Source: Isoetes taiwanensis (Eukaryota > Streptophyta > Lycopodiopsida > Isoetales > Isoetaceae). Taken from it: a stretch of 64,000 nt of DNA. Positions 56,495 through 64,000 of this stretch are shown piece after piece. The stretch lies in the NCBI GenBank assembly GCA_021234155.1, contig JAJEKV010000038.1, positions 5,880,926-5,944,925 on the forward strand, in the 5' to 3' direction. The notes under the pieces are model-generated. The model had not been told where the DNA came from, did not search any database, and saw nothing but the letters and a program-made list of their open reading frames with translations. Within the stretch, counting starts at the first letter, position 1. Each line of letters opens with the position of its first letter. The position numbers were made by a program, and so were the translations under genes.

Positions 56495-57483
56495 TGACAA
56501 GATTTCTTATCCGTGGTGGTAAAGAGCTATGCAAGGTTCGTGATTTTCAATTCAATGTTGGAAAATATTTTGTGAGGGATAATATTGAATATTGTGAGAT
56601 CACTTCTACAAATTGGACATGCACTATAAATAAGTGCAAGATTGAGGATTTTAGGCAGCCAGTCCGTTGTTATGAACCCGATGTTATTAATACTTGGAAG
56701 CTTTTATTGTTTCATCTTCCGACTTATGAAGTCATGAATAAAATAGGCAGTACGTTTATCTTCTTGTCTGCAATTAATCATCCCAGATCTGATACATGAT
56801 ATCAGATGAACCATGCATCGCAGAAAGCCATTTATAATTTGCTGAATGATATGGTCAGCATTTGTAACATTGAAGGTCATTTCACGAATAAGAGTTGCAA
56901 GCATAAAACAGTTATGCAGATGTCAGCCTCTGGAGTTCCTTATACAAGTTGGTATGGCGATTACAGGCCATAAGAACCGGGAGTCATACAAGAGGTACGA
57001 CCAAAGTGGTGTGGTAGCTAAGGCTTCAGGGATGGATGTGTTGTCTAGTGGGAAAAAATATTCTGAGCCTTTTCAAGATAATATTGAAAATCTCAATTTG
57101 GTTTGGCTGGTACAAGTGCTGGAAAGGCTGCACATTTGTACATGCCTTTGAGAGATGTGGCAAATTCTATTCCACCTGTTTTAGTAGATGATGAGTACAG
57201 GCGGGATTTTGCTGCTATGTTAGAGCAGAGGCCAGAGTTGAAGTATTACTTTCCTGATGTTGTTTCTGATCATGTCAGTACGCGTGTTGCAGATTCTTCC
57301 TCTAAGAATATCATTTTGACAGGTAATAAATTGAACGCCTTGTCATTAATATTGGAAATATGTCTGAAGCTGGAGCATTGGCTGAAAAATTGTAAGTTTT
57401 TATATTGTTTTGCTTTTTTATATGTTACAATCTCACTTGTTTCTATTGTGTTATAGAAAAAATGCTGCTAGTCAAAGATCCTA
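56487..57483 (+). pseudogene. catalytic region of Crypton-like tyrosine recombinase, decayed
   Basis: From about 56487: FLIRGGKELCKVRDF (Arg of the R-G-x-E box), then EDFRQPVRCYEPDVINTWKL, STFIFLSAINHPRSDT, HFTNKSCKHKTVMQMS, and TGHKNRESYKRYD. This is the domain order of KIAA1958/DUF3504, the Crypton-derived tyrosine recombinase fold (known in fungi, oomycetes and animals, and domesticated in vertebrates). In the H-x-x-R box both catalytic residues are Lys (NKSCK), while the later Gly-His and the Tyr are kept. TGA at 56797-56799 interrupts the frame, and a frameshift lies near 56937. A C-terminal tail (RDFAAMLEQRPELKYYF, about 57205-57260) follows, then a small GTAAGT...TTATAG intron (57391-57462) and a stop at 57481-57483. 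Confidence 0.7.
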
Positions 57484-59618
57484 GAAGGTTTAATCTGAAA
57501 TTGGAGTTGGAGACTGAAGGTTTAATCTGAAATAGAAGTTGGAGACTTGAACTTGAAAATCCAGCAAACTTGGATGTGTTTTGAATGTTCTAAATGTTTT
57601 GATGTGTTCTAAATGTTGTTATTTGTTTAAACTTCAGGATTGTAATCTGTTTAAACTTGCAAATACCGATTAAAAAAAAGGCTCTAGAAACCAATTATGG
57701 ATGCAAAAATTACTTCGGAAATCTGTTTTTACATGTAAACCTGCTATAGCCTGTAAGCACGGAATGGTAGACTCAACTACCATTTTGCAATAGAATTGGC
57801 TGCCACATGGCAGCACCAGAATAACCCACAACAAAATTTTGTGACCCAAATACCATATTGTTTCTAGCCTCTTGTCTAACTTTCCTTGAAAATAATTCTA
57901 ATCAATGGCACAAGGGTTAATACTTATCATTGACAAAGGTATATTCCCTCTCGCTTTGTTTCCCACATTTTTTATCAAGCAAAGCATACTATCTATCATA
58001 TTACAAGCATCTTGCCATGGCAGCCGCACAAGAAAGAAGCTTCGTAGAAAACTATGTAATAAATGCAACGCCACCTCACTCCTTTCCTCATTAATTGTAG
58101 CACAGTGTCTACTTTTTCTGAATAAATTGTTGATAAAAATTGTGAGGTGTTAAATTTCTAGCAAGCGATCTCTAACTAAATCGTCAAAATTCATGGCATT
58201 TTTTCCCCATGTTTCTTCATATAGGTGGATATCCTACAACCACTAGAATGGTTTTTTTTTTAAAACCTTTAAAAAAAAGGCCCTATTTTTTCCTTAGAAA
58301 GCTACGTGTCATTTTTAGGAGAAAGTATCAATCAAGAATATTCTAAAAGTATATTTCTATCACAATTATATATGTTTAGAATAAGAAACTATACGAAATA
58401 TGAGGTTGACAATAAAAAAAGACATTCATATGCAACTTTTTCTCATCAAGGGAGGTAAGCAGCTACATTCATGATGCAGATATTCCCTCCGACAAATTCC
58501 CACTAAAGATAAGCCTTGTTTGCCACATTTTTATTATGTAAAGTACACTATCTATCAAACATATATAAAGCAGATACCTTTTCTCCGACGTACACTTTTC
58601 TTTCTCAATCTCACACAAGTGACACCTGTCAGTGGCAAAACTTTCTATTCAAGTAACACCTATCAACTGTAAAAATTTTCTAGCATTTGATTTGAACTCA
58701 TGCAAAGGCTATATTTTCATCTTCAAAAATTTTCCCTTCCATTTATCTCAGGAGTATTGCCAACAGCTTTAGTCTTTGTTATATCTATTAAAATCTGGAA
58801 CTATTGAGCCAGGGATTTGAACCTAAAGAATTAATCAGCTGTCAGTCTTTTATATTAATCTCCCATTTGATTCTTCTGCAACAACTCCCATTTGATTCTT
58901 CTGCAACAAATTTAGAGAGATGCACAAAAGCAAAAAACAAGACAGGGAATAGTACAGAGCTGGATCTATGTTGTTAGCTAAATATTTGGAATAAAATTTC
59001 GTCCAAAGCTGTTAATATGGAGTCTATCATCATAACTGGTTGCCTAGTAAAGCATTGTTTACCAAAACTTGCATAGAGTGGTATGAGGTCTTTCATAAGT
59101 CATTTGAAAGTATTTGGATTTGCTGCTTATACTTTGTTACACGAGAACAAAGCAAAATGACAGTTGAAAAGTAAAAGTGACAAGTGTGTGTCCTTATGCT
59201 ATTTTGAAATTTCCATGAGATTCATTTCAGCATTGAAAAAAGAAAAGGGAGAAAATTGCCCTTCATGGTAGTGGCAAATGATTGAAACAACGATAATGAT
59301 AATGATAATGATAACGATGGTGTAATTCAAGAATCGAATCTGAACTACACCATTGGGTGAAACATACCTGATAGCCCATGTTTTAATTTATATAAAAGAT
59401 CCTAAAAAGTAACTGCAAAAAACAAACATAACAAAAAAAAAACAATCATTATCAGGCGTTATCTTTCAACTCGAAACAACACGTAGTGTTAGTGCTATTA
59501 CCTTACCAACACTATTAATACACAATACAATCTCTTTACTCTATGGCACCTCCTGATCAGAGGTGTTAGGAGACGTAACAATCTTAGATATTGGTCTATT
59601 GCTATGAAATAAGATCTA
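57484..59618. other. gene-free AT-rich sequence
   Basis: No conserved feature. (GATAAT)n microsatellite at about 59289-59318. T/A homopolymers near 58250-58275. Confidence 0.45.
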
Positions 59619-59940
59619 TTGATTCACATTTACTACCAATTTAAAAGTATCACACATGGGAGTTGACTCATACCTACTACAATTTCAAGATATCACCTTT
59701 GTAGAACTTATACACACCTACTACTAACACCTATGAATCCCAAAGTCCCATCCATTGGGAGCTTACTCACACGTATTGCCGATTCCAAAGTCGCACCCAT
59801 TAGAGGCTGACTCGCACCTACTGCCAATTTTAAAGTATCGCCTACGTGAAGCTTACATACACCTATCATACCCATCACACCTACTACCGACCAAAGTATC
59901 ACCCATGAGAAGATGAGTCGCACTAATCACACCTACTAAG
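59619..59940 (+). repeat. satellite block A1, about 45-bp units
   Basis: Units of the type AAAGTATCACCCATGAGGAG followed by CTTACTCACACCTACTACCA, period about 45-50 bp, diverged. Same orientation as block A2. Confidence 0.85.
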
Positions 59941-60845
59941 ATGCTTTTATTTTGAATTTTTGCAAAGTTGCAAAAAACTTGCTATTTTTAGACTGAGGTG
60001 CTTGCCCATGAGCATCTCCAACATTCTAGAACATTTTATTTTGAGTTTTTGTAAAGTTTCAAAAAACTTGGTATTTTTAGACTTAGGTGCTTGCCATGAG
60101 CATCTGGAGCATTCTAGAACATTCTATTTTTAGTGTTTGCAAAGTTTCCAAAGGCTAGCTATTTTTTTACTTGGTGCTTGCCCATGAGCATCTCCAACAT
60201 TCTAGAACATTCTATTTTGAGTGTTTGCAAAGTTCCACAAAACTTTCTATTTTTAGTCTGAGGTGCTTGCCTAGGAGCATCTGGAACATTCTATTTTGAG
60301 TTTTTGCAAAAGTTTTTATTTTTAGACTAAGGTACTTTCTATGTTTAGACTGAGGTCTTGCCCATGAGCAAAGTTTCAAAAAACTTGCTATTTTTAGACT
60401 AAGGTGCTTGCCCATGAGCATCTGGAACGTTCTAGAACATTCTACTATAAGTGTTTGCAAAGTCTCAGAAAAACTTGCTATTTTTAAACTGGGGGTGCTT
60501 GCCCATGAGGATCTGAAACATTCTAGAACATTCTATTTTGAGTGTTTGCAAAGGTCCAAAAAAAAATTCTATCTTTAGACTAAGGTGCTTGCCCAGAAGC
60601 GTCTGGATCATTCTAAAAGATTCTACTTTGAGTTTTTCCAAGCTTTTAGACAAATTTCTATTTTAGACTAAAGTATTTTCTAGTTTTAGACAGTGGCGCT
60701 TACCCATAAGCATATGGAACATCCTAGAAGATTCTATTTTGAGCATTTGCAAAGTTTCAAAAAACTTTCTATTTTTAGACTGAGGTGCCTACCTATAAGC
60801 ATCTAGAACATTCTAGGACATTCTAGAAGATTCTAGAAGAGCATC
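59941..60845 (+). repeat. satellite block B1, about 90-bp units with heat-shock-type motifs
   Basis: Unit: GGTGCTTGCCCATGAGCATC, TGGAACATTCTAGAACATTC, TATTTTGAGTGTTTGCAAAG, then CTATTTTTAGACTGA. About nine units. A perfect four-part GAAnnTTCnnGAAnnTTC lies at 60425-60442, and a seven-part series with one mismatch at 60806-60838. Confidence 0.9.
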
Positions 60846-60902
60846 CTTGAATTAACTAGCCACACCCTTAACTATATATGAACTTCCTATTACTTCAATG
60901 AA

Positions 60903-60995
60903 CAAATGGTTGGCCTAGTGGTAGGTATAGGGGGTTTGGTTGCATGGACCAGGGTCCAAATCCCCTCCACAAGCAAAAAGTTTTAAAATGGGTGG
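60903..60995 (+). mobile_element. tRNA-derived SINE-like unit 1
   Basis: TTGGCCTAGTGGTAGG is an A-box-like D-arm and CAGGGTCCAAATCCCCTC a B-box-like T-arm with paired GGG/CCC, about 35 bp apart. An AAAAAGTTTTAAAATGGGTG tail and GCCGAGATCGCGCCA follow. The same unit recurs at 63160. No full cloverleaf, so not a functional tRNA. Confidence 0.65.
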
Positions 60996-61173
60996 GGGGA
61001 TAAGGAGGGCCGAGATCGCGCCATGTCAACCATGCCCTTTTCTTTTGCACCTTCCTCGGCTCATGCTTGGCACTATTCCTCGGCTTCCTAGACAAAAATA
61101 TGCCCGCCCATGGTATTCTTATCTACGGGGATGTTCTTTTGTTTTGCACTAACTCCCCGGCCCCTTTTCTTTT

Positions 61174-62300
61174 GCACCTACCATCAATTTAAAAGTATCA
61201 TATATGAGGAGCTGAATTATACCTACTACAATTTTAAAGTATCACCCATGCGGAGCTTATACACACCTACTACTAATGCCTAACACCCATGTGGAGCTTA
61301 TACATATCTACTACCATTAGAAGCTTACCCATGTGGGTTCACCCATTAGAAGCTGATTCGCATCTACCGTACTCGATTCATTTCACCGTCTATGAGGAGC
61401 TTATTGCCACCTATAGTATCACCAATTGGGATCTTATTCAACCTACTACCAATTCCAAAGTATCACCCACTAGGAGCTTACTCACACCTACTGTACTCAA
61501 CTCATTTCTTAATTTATGAGGAGTTTACTGCCAACTCCAAAGTATCACCCATGAAGAGTTGATTCACACTTACTACTAATTTAAAAGTATCACACATGAG
61601 GAGTTGACTCATACCTACTACAATTTCAAGGTATCACCTTTGTAGAGCTTATACACATCTACTACTAACACCTATTAATCCCAAAGTACCATCCATTAGG
61701 AGCTTACTCACACGTATTGCCGATTCCAAAGTCACACCCAATCACCCATTGGTAGCTTACTCACACCTAGGTTTACCCATTAGAAGCTGACTTACACCTA
61801 CCGTACTCATCATTCATTTCACAGTCTATGAGGAGCTTACTGGCACCTATAGTATCACCAATTGGGATCGTATTCAACCTACTACCAATTCCAAAGTATC
61901 ATCCATTAGGAGCGTACTCATACCTACTATACTCAACACTTATTTCTCAATTTATGAGGAGTTTACTGCCACTTATTGCCAATTCCAAAGTATCACCCAT
62001 GAAGAGTTACACATGAGGAGTTGACTCATACCTACTACAATTTCAAGGTATCACCTTTGTAGAATGTATACACATCTACTGCTAACAACTATCAATCCAA
62101 AAAGTACCATCCATTGGGAGCTTACTCACATGCAATGTCGGTCAAAAAGTCGCACCCATTAGAGGCTGACTAGCACCTACTGCCAATTCTAAAGTATCAT
62201 CCATTTGAAGCTTCCACACACCTATCATACCCATCATACCTACTACCGACCAAAGTATCACCCATGAGAAGCTGAGTGGTACCCATCATGCCTACTGAGG
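61174..62300 (+). repeat. satellite block A2, about 45-bp units
   Basis: Longer version of block A1, with successive 45-bp steps clear at 61535-61680. Repeated open frames here are period artefacts. Confidence 0.85.
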
Positions 62301-63075
62301 TGCTTCGATTTTGGGTTTTTGCAAAGTTTCAAAAAGCTTGCTATTTTTAGACTGAGGCGTTGCCCATGAGCATCTGGAACATTCTAGAACATTCTGTTTT
62401 GAGTTTTATAAAGTTTCAAAAAACTTGCTACTTTTAGACTCAGGTGCTTGCCATAAGCATCTAGAGCATTCCAGAACATTCTCTTTTGAGTGTTTGCAAA
62501 GTTTCTAAAAATTGGCTGCTTTTAGTCTAAGGTGCTTGCCCAGAAGCATCTGAAACATTCTATTTTGAGTTTTTACAAAGTTTTAGAAAACTTCCTATTT
62601 TTAAACTAAGGTACTTTCTATGTTTAGACTAAGATCTTGCCCATGAGCATCTGGAACATTCTAGAACATTCTATTTTGAGTGTGCAAAGTTTCAAAAAAC
62701 TTGCTATTTTTAGATTGAGATGCTTGTCTATGAGCATCTAAAACACTCTAGAACATTCTGTTTTGAATGTTTGCAATGTTCCAAAAAAACTTTCTATTTT
62801 TAGACTGAGGTGCTTGCCCAGAAGCATATGAAACATTCTAGAACATTCTATTTTGAGTTTGTGCAAACTTTTAGAAAACTTTCTACTTTTAGACTAAGGT
62901 ATTTTCTATTTTTAGACTGAGGTGCTTACCCATCAGCATCTGGAACATTCTAGAACATTCTATTTTGAGCATTTGCAAAGTTTCAAAGAACTTTCTATTT
63001 CTAGACTCAAAGGTTTACCCATGAGCATCCTGAACATTCTAAGACATTCTAGAAGATTCTAGAAGATACCAAAGC
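62301..63075 (+). repeat. satellite block B2, about 90-bp units with heat-shock-type motifs
   Basis: Same unit as B1. GAACATTCTAGAACATTC is perfect at 62377-62394, 62654-62671 and 62943-62960, with near matches between them at about 62466, 62740 and 62829. The block ends in a seven-part series at 63032-63064. Confidence 0.9.
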
Positions 63076-63159
63076 TATCTAAAACATTCTAGAACATCCT
63101 AGAGCATCCTTGAATTATTTAGCCCACACCCTTAACTATATCTGAATTTCTTATTTTTT

Positions 63160-63260
63160 CAACAAACCAATGCTTGGCATAGTGGTAAGTATGGGGGGTT
63201 TGGGGGGCACAGACCAGGATTCGAATCCCCTCCACAACTAAAAAGGTTTAAAATGGGTGG
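63160..63260 (+). mobile_element. tRNA-derived SINE-like unit 2
   Basis: GCTTGGCATAGTGGTAAG (A box) and AGGATTCGAATCCCCTCC (B box, almost canonical), followed by AAAAAGGTTTAAAATGGGTG and GCCAAGATCGCGCCA. Homologous to 60903-60995 and in the same place relative to block B. Confidence 0.7.
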
Positions 63261-63324
63261 GGGAGGGGGGGATACAGAGGGCCAAGATCGCGCCACGTAG
63301 TGCCTCCTCGACCATCGATGGGGC

Positions 63325-64000
63325 GCAACTTACTCACATACATACTCAAGTAATGAGACTTTGGAATTGATAGTAGGTGTAATAAGCTCCCAATGGGTGA
63401 TATGTTGGAATTGGTAGGGTGTGTATAAGCTCCACGTGGGTGATACTTAAAATTGTAGTAGCTATGAGTCAACTCCTCATGTATGATACTTTCAAATTGG
63501 TAGTAGGTGTGAGTCAACTTTTCATGGGTAATATTTCGAATACTTTAACTTTGTAAACACTCAAAATAGAATATTCTAAAATGTTTCAGATGCTCATGGG
63601 TAAGCATCTCAGTCTAAAAATAACAAGCTCTTAAAACTTTGTAAGCACCTCAGTCTAAAAATAGAAAGTTTTCTGAAACTTTGCACACACTCAAAATAGA
63701 ATATTCTAAAACATTCCAGATGCTTCTAGGTAAGCACCTCCATCTAAATAGTAGATTTTTTTGGAACTTTGCAAATACTCAAAATAGAATGTTCTACAAT
63801 GTTCCAGATGCTCATGGATAAGCACCTCAGGGAATTGATAGTACGTGTGAATAAGCTCCCAATGGGTGATATGTTTGGAAATGGTAGTAGGTGAAAGTAA
63901 GCTCCTCATGGGTGGTACTCTAGAATTGGTAGGCTAGATAAAATAGAATATTCTAGATGTTCATGGATAACCCCAGTCTAAAAATAGGAACTTTGTTGAA
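63325..64000 (-). repeat. inverted satellite blocks A and B
   Basis: After about 63325 the same units appear as reverse complements: A-type at 63340-63540 (AGTAGGTGTGAGTCAACT), B-type at about 63541-63830 (ACTCAAAATAGAATATTCTA, TCAGATGCTCATGG), A-type at about 63831-63930, then B-type to the window end. The array therefore contains an inversion and continues beyond the window. Confidence 0.85.

Noticed and set aside
26101-57483. a single transposon carrying both the Ulp1-like protease and the Crypton-like recombinase
   Set aside because: They are separated by more than 12 kb with an intact host kinase on the opposite strand and unrelated insertions; no shared ends were found.
60903-63260. 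functional tRNA genes
   Set aside because: A and B boxes are present, but acceptor and anticodon stems do not form a complete cloverleaf; both copies are embedded in repeats with an A-rich tail.

Overview
This window looks like a stretch of a large, repeat-packed land-plant nuclear genome. The evidence is an intact plant-type LRR receptor kinase gene, Ty3/gypsy elements of plant lineages (chromovirus and Tat/Athila-like), a CACTA element with plant-type termini, tRNA-derived SINEs, GT-AG introns, and very little host coding sequence. A gymnosperm or other large-genome plant fits best, but the sequence alone does not settle this.

Layout. 0.1-7.0 kb: a complete but coding-dead chromovirus-type LTR retrotransposon with both LTRs and a 5-bp target duplication. 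7-10.8 kb: gene-free DNA with three degenerate tandem repeats. 10.8-13.9 kb: a minus-strand Tat/Athila-like pol remnant, followed by palindromic and tandem repeats and an alternating purine/pyrimidine tract. 16.2-16.7 kb: a foldback element. 17.2-24.2 kb: a second minus-strand gypsy element. A Mutator-like element interrupts its reverse transcriptase, an array of CGCGTACGCG-type palindromes interrupts its pro-RT linker, and a perfect four-unit heat-shock element (HSE) with a TATA box lies upstream of its gag. 24.4-25.3 kb: a LINE-like remnant. 26-30 kb: a decaying multi-exon gene with coiled coil, basic region and Ulp1/C48 protease domain, whose last exon contains a 101-bp foldback element. 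31.1-32.7 kb: a truncated LINE.

34.5-36.4 kb holds a diverged duplication that includes the 3' tail of the adjacent receptor-kinase gene. 36.35-39.65 kb (minus) is that gene: a two-exon, 1069-residue LRR receptor-like kinase of non-RD type, the only clearly intact gene here. 41.88-42.0 kb is a pre-miRNA-like hairpin.

42.3-57.5 kb contains the most unexpected gene: scattered exons that, read in order, match the Crypton-derived tyrosine recombinase-like domain (DUF3504/KIAA1958/ZMYM2 type). A 7.1-kb CACTA element with a TAA target duplication and a LINE inside it sits at the edge of one exon, and a copy of the 16-kb foldback element follows the next exon. The recombinase part carries a nonsense codon, a frameshift and substitutions at catalytic positions. 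On the minus strand at 55.1-55.6 kb is an exon of an unrecognised gene.

59.6-64.0 kb is a higher-order satellite. About 45-bp units alternate with about 90-bp units, tRNA-derived SINE copies sit at the block ends, and the order inverts at about 63.3 kb. The 90-bp units repeatedly carry GAACATTCTAGAACATTC or close variants, which is the heat-shock-factor binding pattern. HSE-like motifs thus recur at three separate loci.

The window is mainly a nested history of element insertions. Apart from the receptor kinase, nothing clearly encodes an intact protein. The non-coding arrays (HSE satellite, CGCGTACGCG palindromes) and the Crypton-like gene are the parts most likely to be new.
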